Made by a program: the position numbers and the translations under genes. The notes under the pieces are model-generated. The model was not told the DNA's origin, did not search any database, and saw only the letters and a list, made by a program, of their open reading frames with translations. Of a DNA stretch of 64,000 nt, positions 15,515-24,479 are shown one piece after another; position 1 is the first letter of the stretch; each line of letters begins with the position of its first letter. The DNA is from Bacteroidetes bacterium HGW-Bacteroidetes-6 (lineage in GTDB: Bacteria; Bacteroidota; Bacteroidia; Bacteroidales; DTU049): NCBI GenBank assembly GCA_002842495.1, contig PHDB01000005.1, forward strand, positions 62,001 through 126,000, in the 5' to 3' direction.

Positions 15515-17371
15515 ATGAAAAAAAGAACAATAATCGATTTGTTCGAGGAATCTGTTGAGAAATACTCTAACAAAACATTGCTGCTTGAAAAAATAGCAGA
15601 CAAGTATCTACCAACCACATATTCACAGACAAAGCTATTGGCAGAACAATTTGGTGCCGGCCTTTGTTCAATGGGATTTCAAAAAAATAACCATGCTTCA
15701 ATTATGTCTGAGGGTAGAAATTGGTGGATTATTGGTGAGTTGGGAATCTTTTATGCAGGGGGTGTAAATGTTCCACTTTCAATTAAGTTGGAGGAGAGTT
15801 CCGATCTGTTATTCAGGCTTATACATGCAGAAGTTGACACTTTGCTTGTTTCAGAAAGGCAACTCAAAAAATTAAGACCAATAAAAGATCAGCTTAAAGA
15901 TCTTAAAAGAGTAATTGTATTTGATAAACTGGATGTTTATGAGCCGGGAGAGATTTATGTGGGAGATTTAATGGCTGCCGGCAAGGAATACCTTGATAAA
16001 GAGAGAGACTCTTTTCTCTCAATATCCCGTTCTTTAAAAAATGATGATTACGCTACAATAACTTATACATCAGGAACTACTGCAGACCCCAAAGGGGTTA
16101 TTTTAACACATAGAAATTATACTGCAAATGTGGAGCAGTCATTATCGTGTATGTCTATTCCTCCTGAGAAAAGAATGCTTATTATTCTTCCTCTTGACCA
16201 CTGTTTTGCACATGTAGTAGGTTTTTATATTATGATTGCCACCGGTTCTATTGTGGCTACTGTTCAGGCAGGAAAAACCGGTTTGGATACCTTAAAGAAT
16301 ATCCCAATCAACATTAATGAGGTAAAACCTAACATTCTACTCTCTGTTCCTGCGCTTGCAAAGAGCTTTAGAAAAAACATCGAGAACTCAGTCAAGTCAA
16401 AAGGAAAAGTTGCCGAAACTCTGTTTAACCTTGGACTAAAGACAGCTTATGCTTATAACAAAGAGGGGTGGAACAAAGGGAGTGGCCTCTCATTTCTGCT
16501 GTATCCATTTGTTAAACTATTCGATAAAATACTATTCTCAAAAGTTAAGGGTGCCATGGGAGGTGAACTTGATTTCTTTTCGGGAGGAGGAGCACTGCTG
16601 GACATTGAGATGCAACAGTTCTATTATGCATTGGGAATGCCTATGTTCCAGGGATATGGACTATCTGAAGCAACACCTGTTATCTCAACAAATACACCCT
16701 TGAAACACAAACTCGGTTCGTCAGGAATTCTTGTTAAGCCTATGGAAATCAAAATTCTTGATTCAGAAGGAAGGGAGCTTCCTCTGGGAGAGTCTGGAGA
16801 AATAGTCATTAAGGGAGAGAATGTAATGGCAGGTTACTGGAAAAATCCGGCATCTACAAAAGAGACAATAAAAGATGGATGGCTTCATACAGGTGACTTG
16901 GGATATTTAGATAGAGATGGATTTCTATATGTAAAGGGCAGGTTTAAATCATTACTTATATCCAGTGACGGAGAAAAATTTTCACCTGAAGGAATTGAGG
17001 AGACTCTGATGGGAAATTCCAAACTTATTCAGCAGATAATGTTACATAATAACCAGTGCCCCTATACAATTGCAGTAATTGTTGCCGACAGGAGTAAGCT
17101 TAGTGGAAGAGAGCTGGTAGAAGCAATTGGAAAAGAGCTTGATAAATACAAGGGCAGGGGAGAGTATGCAGGCCAATTCCCTGAAAGATGGCTCCCATCT
17201 ACATTTGTTTTGGCTGACGAACCATTTACAGAGCAGAATAGGATGATAAACTCCACAATGAAGATGGTAAGAGCCAAGGTAGAAGAGGTTTACAAAGATA
17301 GAATTGCTTATGCATATACACCTGAAGGGAAAAACATATTCAATAAATATAATATCGGACAGGATGAATAA
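15515..17371 (+). CDS. Long-chain acyl-CoA ligase (AMP-forming)
   Basis: A 618-residue adenylate-forming enzyme of the FadD15/long-chain acyl-CoA synthetase type, which activates a fatty acid with ATP and CoA at the membrane. The P-loop motif is TYTSGTTADPKG (near residue 188), followed by DHCFAHVVGFY, GYGLSEATPV (A5-type motif), HTGDLGYLDRDGFLYVKGR (A7/A8) and SDGEKFSPEGIE. Length is normal. The chain length of the substrate cannot be read by eye. An M28 peptidase gene starts 8 bp before its stop codon, and a PlsC-like acyltransferase lies farther downstream, which may place it in phospholipid turnover. Confidence 0.9.
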   Translation: MKKRTIIDLFEESVEKYSNKTLLLEKIADKYLPTTYSQTKLLAEQFGAGLCSMGFQKNNHASIMSEGRNWWIIGELGIFYAGGVNVPLSIKLEESSDLLFRLIHAEVDTLLVSERQLKKLRPIKDQLKDLKRVIVFDKLDVYEPGEIYVGDLMAAGKEYLDKERDSFLSISRSLKNDDYATITYTSGTTADPKGVILTHRNYTANVEQSLSCMSIPPEKRMLIILPLDHCFAHVVGFYIMIATGSIVATVQAGKTGLDTLKNIPININEVKPNILLSVPALAKSFRKNIENSVKSKGKVAETLFNLGLKTAYAYNKEGWNKGSGLSFLLYPFVKLFDKILFSKVKGAMGGELDFFSGGGALLDIEMQQFYYALGMPMFQGYGLSEATPVISTNTPLKHKLGSSGILVKPMEIKILDSEGRELPLGESGEIVIKGENVMAGYWKNPASTKETIKDGWLHTGDLGYLDRDGFLYVKGRFKSLLISSDGEKFSPEGIEETLMGNSKLIQQIMLHNNQCPYTIAVIVADRSKLSGRELVEAIGKELDKYKGRGEYAGQFPERWLPSTFVLADEPFTEQNRMINSTMKMVRAKVEEVYKDRIAYAYTPEGKNIFNKYNIGQDE

Positions 17372-19004
17372 AGCCAGACTGCTTATTACTATCATTCTTG
17401 CTGCTGCCGGTATTTTTGTAACAATCGGTGACACACATTTGCCTGCAGCAAAGGGTATTGATCATGCAGGATTTTCGGCAACAAGGGCATCAAAAGACAT
17501 TGAAATAATCTCATCGGAACCTCACTCAATCTATCATCCTAGGGAGAGGGCAAAGGTAAAGGAGTACCTTGCCTCCCGATTTGAGGATTTGGGTGTAAAT
17601 TATGAAATATTCGATTATGACTCTCTTGTGGACAGAAAGGGCTATGTGTTTAATATTTCAAATATTTATTCTGTAACAGAACCGATAAATGAAAAAGCAA
17701 ATTCATACATTTTGCTGATTGCGCACTACGACTCAAGTCCTGTAAAAGAGATTAAAGGAGAGAAAGTGGTCTCCTATGGTGCTGCTGATGACGGATATGG
17801 CTTGGCAACAATATTGGAACTGCTCAGAAATGTGCTAAATACAAGATCCGAATGGAAACAGGGAATTAAGGTTCTTTTTACTGATTCTGAAGAGTACGGC
17901 CTTAATGGAATTAAAAAAGCGCTAAAATATGAGCGCGATATTTTTGAAAATGTAGGACTTGTCATAAACATTGAGGCAAGAGGAGTCAGAGGCCCGGCTA
18001 TTCTATTTGAAACCACTTCTGGTAACAGCAGATTAATTGAGCTTTACAAGAATTCTTACAGGCCCTATGCATATTCTTTTACCAGTGCTGTTTACAACAC
18101 TCTTCCTAACTACACCGATTTTACACTTTTAAAGGATACTTTACCGGGTCTCAATTTCTCCGTAATTGATAATCTCAACTTCTACCATACAGATCTTGAC
18201 AACTTTAATAATATATCTCTAAAATCAATTCAGCATTACGGTGATCAGATTTTACCTTTAATCTCTGCTTATTTGACTGACCAAAAGTACTCAGACAGAA
18301 ACAGATTAAGGTCAGATGAGAATTGTATCTATTTCACAATTCCGTTCATTGGTCTTTTTACCTTTTCTCCCTCTGTTTATCTGATCATTAAAATTATTAC
18401 TTCAATTGTGTTTCTGCTGTTGCTTCTGGCATACCTCAAACAGAGCAGAATATCCTTAAAGAGTATAGGGTTTGTAATGGTTTTGAATCTTCTTATAATT
18501 GCAATAGCCTCTGCTTCAGGTTACCTTGTTGCCTACTTATCGGCAAAGGCGAACGGATTACCATATAGAATAATAAATCTCGCATACGTTCAGTATGAAT
18601 TTGTCTTTACCATTGCTACAATATTGCTATTCATCGTATTATACTCAGTTATTTACATCATAATTATTAGAAGGAGAAGGATCTCCAGTCTCAATTTTAT
18701 TGCATCGGGCAATATTCTGATGCTTATTCTCTCTTTCGTATCATATTTTAAATTGGGAGACAGTGTTATCTTTTTTATTCCCTCATTTATTGCAGTTATA
18801 ATGTTTCTTCTCAATATTTTTAACTTTTCAAAGTACCTCAATATTTTAGGTGTGATACTTCTTTTAATGTTTGTATCCCCAATTATTTATTCTTTATCTG
18901 TTGCGCTTGCAATCGGCTCATTATTTGTTGTTACAGCATTATGTGGTCTTTACCTTTGGTTACTTTTACCTTTAACTGATCGTTTTGTGAGAAGGAATGT
19001 GTAA
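17364..19004 (+). CDS. M28-family metallopeptidase with multi-pass membrane C-terminus
   Basis: Read from ATG 17364 (MNKARLL) this is 546 residues. It has an N-terminal membrane anchor/signal (about 5-22), a luminal or periplasmic M28 aminopeptidase domain (about 40-310), and at least six hydrophobic segments from about 325 to the end. Zinc-site residues seem intact: His121 in AHYDSS, Asp142 in GAADDGYG, the Glu pair 176-177 in DSEEYGL, Glu204 in NIEARG, and a late His in FYHTDLDNF. The layout resembles the ER peptidase ERMP1/FXNA group and similar bacterial proteins. The frame is open upstream to 17304, but that part lies inside the ligase gene and lacks its hydrophobic start, so 17364 is preferred. 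Confidence 0.85.
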   Translation: MNKARLLITIILAAAGIFVTIGDTHLPAAKGIDHAGFSATRASKDIEIISSEPHSIYHPRERAKVKEYLASRFEDLGVNYEIFDYDSLVDRKGYVFNISNIYSVTEPINEKANSYILLIAHYDSSPVKEIKGEKVVSYGAADDGYGLATILELLRNVLNTRSEWKQGIKVLFTDSEEYGLNGIKKALKYERDIFENVGLVINIEARGVRGPAILFETTSGNSRLIELYKNSYRPYAYSFTSAVYNTLPNYTDFTLLKDTLPGLNFSVIDNLNFYHTDLDNFNNISLKSIQHYGDQILPLISAYLTDQKYSDRNRLRSDENCIYFTIPFIGLFTFSPSVYLIIKIITSIVFLLLLLAYLKQSRISLKSIGFVMVLNLLIIAIASASGYLVAYLSAKANGLPYRIINLAYVQYEFVFTIATILLFIVLYSVIYIIIIRRRRISSLNFIASGNILMLILSFVSYFKLGDSVIFFIPSFIAVIMFLLNIFNFSKYLNILGVILLLMFVSPIIYSLSVALAIGSLFVVTALCGLYLWLLLPLTDRFVRRNV

Positions 19005-19012
19005 ATATTTTA

Positions 19013-19020
19013 TAATTTTG
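19013..19020 (+). promoter_or_regulatory. -7 type promoter box for the PlsC-like gene
   Basis: TAATTTTG, followed by CGC, is a typical Bacteroidetes -7 box. It lies 21 bp before ATG 19042 and 9 bp after the M28 peptidase stop. Confidence 0.5.
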
Positions 19021-19041
19021 CGCTTTTAATAAAAATAACCT

Positions 19042-20163
19042 ATGGTTATAGATAAATTCAAGGAAATCAAACCATATATCGGGGATGAAGAGGCTCCGGC
19101 ACTCAAAAGAATAGCCTCGCACCCTTTGTTGAAGAATATTTCAACATATCTTTTTCCTGGCAAAGACCACGAAGAATTCAGAGCCTTTATCTCATCTCTT
19201 ACAAGTGTTGATGAGTTTCAAGGCAAAGTTATGCTCGCGGCAATAAAAAAAATTATCAAAGACACAGCAAAGGAGTTGTCGTACTCGGGACTTGATAGGC
19301 TAAAGGATGACAAAAAACACCTCCTTATATCTAACCACAGGGATATTTTACTGGATTCTGCGTTAATTCAGATGATATTTTTCCTGAATAACATGCAGAC
19401 ATCTGAGATGGCAGTAGGGGATAATCTGGTTACCGACCCATTTATCGAAGATATTGCAAGGTCAAATAAGATGATAAAGGTTATCAGAAGCAGTAATCCA
19501 CGCAAACTATATGGTTCGTCGCTGCTTTTATCGGAATTTATCAGAGAGAGAATAACATCACAGGCTTCATCTGTTTGGATTGCTCAAAGAAACGGACGTA
19601 CAAAAGACGGGATAGATATGACTGAGCAGGGATTGCTCAAAATGTTGGATATGAGTAGTTCAACTGATTTTATCAATGGTTTTGATATGCTTTCTATAGT
19701 TCCTGTTTCTATCTCTTATGAATATGAACCATGTGATTTTTTAAAGGCAAAAGAGCTCTATATAAGCAGAAGAACCCGTTATGTAAAAACTCCCGGAGAG
19801 GATTTAAACAGCATCTTAACAGGAATTATGCAGTTTAAGGGCAATATTCATATCGATTACAGAGAACCTCTTTCACTAACAGACATAGAGAATTGTGCCC
19901 AATTAGCCAAAAATGAGAGATTCAAAGCTCTGGCAGAGGTCATTGATAAAAGAATCAATGATGGTTATCACATATGGAATACTAACAGAATAGCCTACGA
20001 TATTTTACACTCCTCAAGCAAATTTTCTTCATATTATTCACCTGAAGAGAGAAAGGCATTTGAAGATTATTGTGACTTTAAAATATCAAGTTTTGAAGGT
20101 GATATTTCTGAGATAAGAGAGATATTTCTTTCGATTTATTCCAATCCACTTGGTGCAATCTAG
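19042..20163 (+). CDS. 1-acyl-glycerol-3-phosphate acyltransferase-like protein (PlsC superfamily)
   Basis: A 373-residue acyltransferase-like protein. The key block LLISNHRDILLDSALIQ holds the His-Asp pair in the form NHRDxxxD, a common variant in Bacteroidetes homologs; IAQRNGRTKDGID further on fits the acceptor-binding block. It has no obvious membrane segment beyond a short hydrophobic run. It probably acylates lysophosphatidate or a related lipid at the cytoplasmic face. It is one gene away from an acyl-CoA ligase. Substrate is inferred. Confidence 0.78.
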   Translation: MVIDKFKEIKPYIGDEEAPALKRIASHPLLKNISTYLFPGKDHEEFRAFISSLTSVDEFQGKVMLAAIKKIIKDTAKELSYSGLDRLKDDKKHLLISNHRDILLDSALIQMIFFLNNMQTSEMAVGDNLVTDPFIEDIARSNKMIKVIRSSNPRKLYGSSLLLSEFIRERITSQASSVWIAQRNGRTKDGIDMTEQGLLKMLDMSSSTDFINGFDMLSIVPVSISYEYEPCDFLKAKELYISRRTRYVKTPGEDLNSILTGIMQFKGNIHIDYREPLSLTDIENCAQLAKNERFKALAEVIDKRINDGYHIWNTNRIAYDILHSSSKFSSYYSPEERKAFEDYCDFKISSFEGDISEIREIFLSIYSNPLGAI

Positions 20164-20396
20164 TAATACACCCATTATTTGTTTTTCTCATCCTATCTGT
20201 CTAAATAATAATTAGATAAGCTTATACTTATTATTATGTAACACACTTGTTATATGGAATAACATTTATGTTATATATCTATATTATCAATGCATTAGTA
20301 ATATTTGTCAGAAAATTATTTAAGTGCTGTTTTTCTTTATCTTTTTTTGAGAAGTTACAAATTAGAACACAATCCTTTCAAATGTGCAATGTTTAG
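20164..20396. other. AT-rich leader upstream of the lysine-fermentation operon
   Basis: About 230 bp with no gene. It carries alternating inverted half-sites (see 20248-20274) and an AT-rich dyad (AATAATAA near 20204, TTATTATT near 20230, around AAGCTT). There is no terminator with a T-tract after the PlsC-like gene. Confidence 0.5.
20248..20274. promoter_or_regulatory. Alternating TGTTAT half-sites, candidate operator of the lysine operon
   Basis: TGTTAT (20248-20253) and ATAACA (20259-20264) form an inverted repeat with a 5-nt spacer. ATAACAT (20259-20265) and ATGTTAT (20268-20274) form a second one with a 2-nt spacer. The three alternating half-sites lie about 125-150 bp upstream of the promoter. 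AT-rich DNA makes chance dyads common, so confidence is limited. Confidence 0.35.
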
Positions 20397-20427
20397 TTGT
20401 TTTAAGGCAATTAAATTATTAATTTTG
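20397..20427 (+). promoter_or_regulatory. Promoter of the lysine-fermentation operon
   Basis: TTG at 20397-20399, a 20-nt spacer, then TAATTTTG at 20420-20427 match the Bacteroidetes -33/-7 pattern well. The ATG of atoD is at 20454, giving a leader of about 20 nt. No similar box is seen between the following tightly packed genes, so this promoter probably serves all of them. Confidence 0.62.
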
Positions 20428-20453
20428 CCTTGATAATCCCACATTTTTGAAAT

Positions 20454-21116
20454 ATGATAACACAATCTATGAATAAGTTAGTTTCTTTACCGGAAGTAGT
20501 TGAAAAACTGAAAGATGGAATGACTATTATGGTCGGAGGATTTCTAAATTCCGGGGCTCCTCTCGCAATTTTAAATGCAATTGCCGACTCAGGTGTTAAA
20601 AATTTAACTTTAATCTGCAACGATGCCGGTTTTGTTGACAAGGGTGTTGGAAAGATTATCGCTAATGGTCAGGTAAAAAAACTGATTACATCATATGTTG
20701 GTTCAAACCCTTCGGCAATAGATTTCATGAACAACTCACAAATGGAGGTCGAGTTTTCTCCCCAGGGAACATTAATAGAGCGCATAAGAGCTGCAGGCGC
20801 GGGACTTGGAGGAGTTCTTACACCCACAGGGTTGGGCACATCAGTAGAAAATGGAAAACAGATAATAACTGTTGATTCAAAAAAATATTTACTTGAGACC
20901 CCGTTAAAGGCTGATATTTCATTAGTAGGGGCCTCAATCAGTGACAATGAGGGCAATCTTCACTACAAGGGTACAACCCGCAATTTCAACCCAATGGTTG
21001 CTATGGCAGCAGATATTGTAATTGCAGAGGCAGAAGAGATTGTTGAAACAGGCCAGCTAAACCCTGATCTTGTTCACACACCCGCAATTCTAATTGATTT
21101 TATTTACAATAAATAA
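20454..21116 (+). CDS. atoD: Acetoacetate/butyrate CoA-transferase, subunit A
   Basis: A 220-residue class I CoA-transferase alpha subunit. The start ([22 protein letters not shown]) and the [11 protein letters not shown] and NMVAMAA-like segments (here [20 protein letters not shown]) are standard. In this operon the enzyme should transfer CoA from butyryl-CoA to acetoacetate, releasing butyrate. Its beta subunit is not adjacent but nine genes downstream at 30482, so the two subunits bracket the lysine genes. The start could also be the internal Met six codons in (20469). Confidence 0.9.
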   Translation: MITQSMNKLVSLPEVVEKLKDGMTIMVGGFLNSGAPLAILNAIADSGVKNLTLICNDAGFVDKGVGKIIANGQVKKLITSYVGSNPSAIDFMNNSQMEVEFSPQGTLIERIRAAGAGLGGVLTPTGLGTSVENGKQIITVDSKKYLLETPLKADISLVGASISDNEGNLHYKGTTRNFNPMVAMAADIVIAEAEEIVETGQLNPDLVHTPAILIDFIYNK

Positions 21117-21124
21117 TTTTTATT

Positions 21125-21517
21125 ATGTCTCAAAAAGCGATGATAAGGGTTCGAATGAGCTCCCATGATGCTCATTACGGCGGAAATCTGGTAGATGGAG
21201 CCAAGATGTTGCAGCTATTCGGTGATGTTGCAACTGAATTGTTAATCGATTATGACGGTGATGAAGGTCTCTTCAGGGCTTATGACAGTGTTGATTTTTT
21301 AGCCCCTGTCTATGCCGGCGATTACATCGAGGCAACAGGAGAAATCGTCTCTGCAGGAGGCAGCTCAAGAAAAATGAATTTTGTAGCTAAGAAGGTCATA
21401 ATACCAAGACCGGATGTTTCAGCTTCTGCAGCTGATATTCTTGAAGAGCCGATAATTGTTTGCAAAGCAAGCGGCACATGTGTAACTCCTAAAGATTGTC
21501 AAAGAAAAAAGAGATAA
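21125..21517 (+). CDS. kal: 3-aminobutyryl-CoA ammonia-lyase
   Basis: A 130-residue hotdog-fold protein that removes ammonia from L-3-aminobutyryl-CoA to give crotonyl-CoA in lysine fermentation. The N-terminal [19 protein letters not shown] and the [21 protein letters not shown] block are typical of Kal and related acyl-CoA hotdog enzymes. Length fits the known small enzyme. Identity rests on its place between atoD and kce, 8 bp after atoD and 3 bp before kce. Taken alone it could be called a thioesterase. Confidence 0.88.
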   Translation: MSQKAMIRVRMSSHDAHYGGNLVDGAKMLQLFGDVATELLIDYDGDEGLFRAYDSVDFLAPVYAGDYIEATGEIVSAGGSSRKMNFVAKKVIIPRPDVSASAADILEEPIIVCKASGTCVTPKDCQRKKR

Positions 21518-21520
21518 ATT

Positions 21521-22348
21521 ATGGAAAAGCTAATCATTACAGCTGCTATATGCGGTGCGGAAGTATTAAAAGAGCATAACCCGGCGGTTCCCTACACTGT
21601 AGAGGAGTGCGTAAGGGAGGCAAAATCTGCATATGATGCAGGAGCAAGCATTATCCACCTTCATGTAAGGTACGACGATGGAACTCCCACTCAGGACAAA
21701 AACAGGTTCAAAGAGGTTATGGATGCTATTTACAAAGTTTGTCCCGATGTAATTATTCAACCTTCAACAGGTGGAGCAGTTGGCATGTCAAATGATGAAA
21801 GATTGCAACCTACCGAACTCAACCCTGAACTAGCCACACTTGACTGTGGTACTCTTAATTTCGGAGGGGATGAGGTGTTCATGAATACTGAAAATACAAT
21901 AAAGTACTTTGCAGAGAGGATGAACGAGAGAGGCATTAAGCCGGAACTTGAGGTATTCGACAAAAGTATGATAGATATGGCTTTGAGGCTTCACAAAAAA
22001 GGTTATATAAAGGAGCCTATGCACTTTGATTTTGTGATGGGAGTAAATGGAGGTATAACCGGAGAATTGAGAGATTTTGTGTTTTTAAGAGGGAGTATTC
22101 CTGCAGAGGCAACATATACCGTTGCCGGAGTTGGCAGATTTGAATTTCCACTTGCTACTGCCGCAATTATTGACGGGGGTCATGTAAGGGTAGGATTCGA
22201 AGATAATGTTTTTGTTTCCAAAGGGGTGTTGGCAAAGTCCAACGGAGAACTAGTCCAAAAGGTGGTAAGAATTGCCAAAGAGTTTGGCAGAGAGATAGCA
22301 ACTCCGGATGAGGCAAGAAAAATCCTCGGAATGAAACCAAGACAATAA
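21521..22348 (+). CDS. kce: 3-keto-5-aminohexanoate cleavage enzyme
   Basis: A 275-residue BKACE-family TIM-barrel enzyme that condenses acetyl-CoA with 5-amino-3-oxohexanoate and cleaves it to acetoacetate and 3-aminobutyryl-CoA. The zinc-binding His pair lies in IIHLHVRYDDG (residues 46 and 48). QPSTGGAVGMS, ELEVFD, MGVNGGI and GHVRVGFEDN are family blocks, the last carrying a catalytic acidic residue. Length matches characterised Kce (about 270). The 3-bp spacing from kal and the kdd genes downstream make the specific assignment strong. Confidence 0.93.
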   Translation: MEKLIITAAICGAEVLKEHNPAVPYTVEECVREAKSAYDAGASIIHLHVRYDDGTPTQDKNRFKEVMDAIYKVCPDVIIQPSTGGAVGMSNDERLQPTELNPELATLDCGTLNFGGDEVFMNTENTIKYFAERMNERGIKPELEVFDKSMIDMALRLHKKGYIKEPMHFDFVMGVNGGITGELRDFVFLRGSIPAEATYTVAGVGRFEFPLATAAIIDGGHVRVGFEDNVFVSKGVLAKSNGELVQKVVRIAKEFGREIATPDEARKILGMKPRQ

Positions 22349-22387
22349 CCAAATAAAGTCATTATTAACATTTAATCTAAACTCAGG

Positions 22388-23428
22388 ATGAAAAAGGGAA
22401 ACAAGTACGGAATCCACAGAGTGATAGAACCACTAGGCGTTCTTCCTCAACCGGCAAACAAAATTGACAACAACATGGACGAAATTTACGACAACGAAAT
22501 TTTGATCGATGTTCAAACTCTCAACATCGACTCTGCAAGCTTTACTCAGATAGAAGAGCAAGCCGGAGGCGATAAAGAGAAGATTGCGCAGATAATGCTT
22601 GATATTGTTGCCAAACAGGGAAAACACAGAAATCCTGTGACCGGTTCCGGAGGTATGCTTCTTGGAACAGTTGAAAAGATAGGTGATGCCCTAAAAGGTA
22701 AAACAGACCTTAAGGTGGGCGATAAAATAGCTACACTGGTCTCTCTTTCACTCACACCTTTGAGAATTGATAAAATTAAAGATATCAGACCGGATATTGA
22801 TCAGGTTGACATCAACGGTAAGGCAATTCTTTTTGAAAGCGGAATTTACGCTAAAATTCCTAAAGATATGCCTGAAACACTTGCACTTTCGGCCTTGGAC
22901 GTTGCAGGAGCTCCGGCACAAACTGCAAAACTTGTTAAACCGGGTGACACTGTTCTCATTATCGGAGCAGGTGGTAAGTCAGGTATGCTTTGCTGCTATG
23001 AGGCAAAAAAACGTGCCGGTGTTACAGGTACAGTAATAGGTCTTTGCCACAGTGAAAAAAGCACAAAGAGGCTTCAGGAGCTGAATCTTTGCGACTATGT
23101 ATTCGCTGCTGACGCTACCCAACCGGTTCCGATTCTCGAAAAACTGGAAGAGATTACTAAAGGTCAATTGTGTGATGTTACAATCAATAACGTAAACATT
23201 ACCGATACCGAAATGATTAGCATACTTGCAACAAAAGATAACGGAATAGTATATTTCTTCTCTATGGCCACAAGCTTTACTAAAGCAGCTCTTGGTGCAG
23301 AAGGTGTAGGTAAAGACGTAAACATGATTGTAGGTAACGGTTACACAAAAGGACATGCCGAGATTACTCTTCAAATATTAAGAGAATCAGAGGTTTTAAG
23401 AAAAGTTTTCACTGAATTATACGCATAA
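22388..23428 (+). CDS. kdd: L-erythro-3,5-diaminohexanoate dehydrogenase, copy 1
   Basis: A 346-residue oxidoreductase that oxidises 3,5-diaminohexanoate to 5-amino-3-oxohexanoate. Conserved blocks are NPVTGSGGMLLGTVEKIG, KVGDKIATLVSLSLTPL, LDVAGAPAQ, and a Rossmann loop GAGGKSG near residue 197. The end of beta-strand 2 reads VIGLCHSEKSTKR, with no acidic residue where NAD-specific enzymes usually have one; Ser/Lys/Arg there suggest NADP use. VNNVN-like INNVNITDTE and FFSMATSFTKAALGAEG follow. A second copy starts 16 bp after it. Which cofactor and substrate it prefers is an inference. Confidence 0.88.
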   Translation: MKKGNKYGIHRVIEPLGVLPQPANKIDNNMDEIYDNEILIDVQTLNIDSASFTQIEEQAGGDKEKIAQIMLDIVAKQGKHRNPVTGSGGMLLGTVEKIGDALKGKTDLKVGDKIATLVSLSLTPLRIDKIKDIRPDIDQVDINGKAILFESGIYAKIPKDMPETLALSALDVAGAPAQTAKLVKPGDTVLIIGAGGKSGMLCCYEAKKRAGVTGTVIGLCHSEKSTKRLQELNLCDYVFAADATQPVPILEKLEEITKGQLCDVTINNVNITDTEMISILATKDNGIVYFFSMATSFTKAALGAEGVGKDVNMIVGNGYTKGHAEITLQILRESEVLRKVFTELYA

Positions 23429-23444
23429 TTGATTTAAAGAGAAG

Positions 23445-24479
23445 ATGAAAAAGGGATGCAGATACGGAACCCACAGGGTTTTGTCTCCGGCAGGCACTTT
23501 ACCGCAGCCGGCACAAAGACTTGATAATACAATGGAGGTTTATGACAACGAGGTTCTTATAGATGTAAGTACATTAAATGTTGATTCAGCCTCATACACA
23601 CAGATCAAGCAGGCTTGTGGAAAAGATGCGGAAAAGATGAAACAGATGATTCTTTCGATAGTAGAGGAGAGGGGCAAATTACAAAACCCGGTTACCGGGT
23701 CAGGTGGCATGCTCATTGGTACCGTAAAGAAGATAGGGGAGAACTTTCCAAAGAACAAGCTAAAAGTCGGAGATAAAATTGCTACACTAGTCTCTCTTTC
23801 ATTGACCCCTTTAAAGATTAAAGCGATAAAAAAACTTGTTCCGGAGTCGGATCAGGTAGATGTTGAGGCAGAGGCTATTCTCTTTGAGAGTGGCCTCTTT
23901 GCCACTTTACCGGACGATATTCCTGAAAAACTTGCACTTGCAGCACTTGATGTTGCCGGAGCCCCGGCACAGGTTGACAGGCTTGTCACAGAGGGTGATA
24001 TTGTTTGCATAATAGGAGGTGGTGGAAAATCAGGGATTTTATGTTGCTACCAGGCGATGCAAAATTCAGGACCATCAGGAAAGGTTATCGTTGTAGAGTT
24101 TTCAAAAGAGAATGCCAAAAGGATAGCTGATTTGAATCTGGCAACAGATATAATTGTTGCCGATGCAACCAATGTAATGGACGTTTACAACAAAGTGATG
24201 GAAGTTACCGGTGGAAGAGGTTGTGATGTTACTGTAAACAACGTTAATGTTCCATCAACCGAAATGACATCAATCCTAATTACCAAAGGGCAGGGACATG
24301 TTTACTTTTTCTCAATGGCCACAAGCTTCACTAAAGCTGCGCTAGGTGCCGAAGGGGTAGGAAAAGACATCAACCTTATTGTAGGTAACGGATATGCCAA
24401 AGGTCATGCAAATCTAACCCTGAATATTATCAGAGAATCAAAAGAGATCAGAGAGCTTTTTGAAAAATTATATGTTTAA
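23445..24479 (+). CDS. kdd: L-erythro-3,5-diaminohexanoate dehydrogenase, copy 2
   Basis: A 344-residue paralog of the gene just upstream, by eye about 60-65% identical and collinear along its length. It shares MKKG-x-x-YG-x-HRV, NPVTGSGGM, KVGDKIATLVSLSLTPL, and the FFSMATSFTKAALGAEGVGKD block. Its Rossmann loop is GGGGKSG, and strand 2 ends VIVVEFSKENAKR, with Glu where copy 1 has Cys, as expected for NAD+. Both reading frames are intact and both keep the same conserved blocks, so this looks like retained duplication rather than decay. kamA begins inside or just at its 3' end. Confidence 0.88.
   Translation: MKKGCRYGTHRVLSPAGTLPQPAQRLDNTMEVYDNEVLIDVSTLNVDSASYTQIKQACGKDAEKMKQMILSIVEERGKLQNPVTGSGGMLIGTVKKIGENFPKNKLKVGDKIATLVSLSLTPLKIKAIKKLVPESDQVDVEAEAILFESGLFATLPDDIPEKLALAALDVAGAPAQVDRLVTEGDIVCIIGGGGKSGILCCYQAMQNSGPSGKVIVVEFSKENAKRIADLNLATDIIVADATNVMDVYNKVMEVTGGRGCDVTVNNVNVPSTEMTSILITKGQGHVYFFSMATSFTKAALGAEGVGKDINLIVGNGYAKGHANLTLNIIRESKEIRELFEKLYV

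Noticed and set aside
17304-17363. 5' extension of the M28 peptidase inside the acyl-CoA ligase gene
   Set aside because: The hydrophobic anchor starts at ATG 17364, and the extension is shadow sequence of the ligase.
20203-20237. AT-rich dyad around AAGCTT as a terminator of the PlsC-like gene
   Set aside because: The arms are all A/T with mismatches and no following T-tract, so it is a poor terminator.
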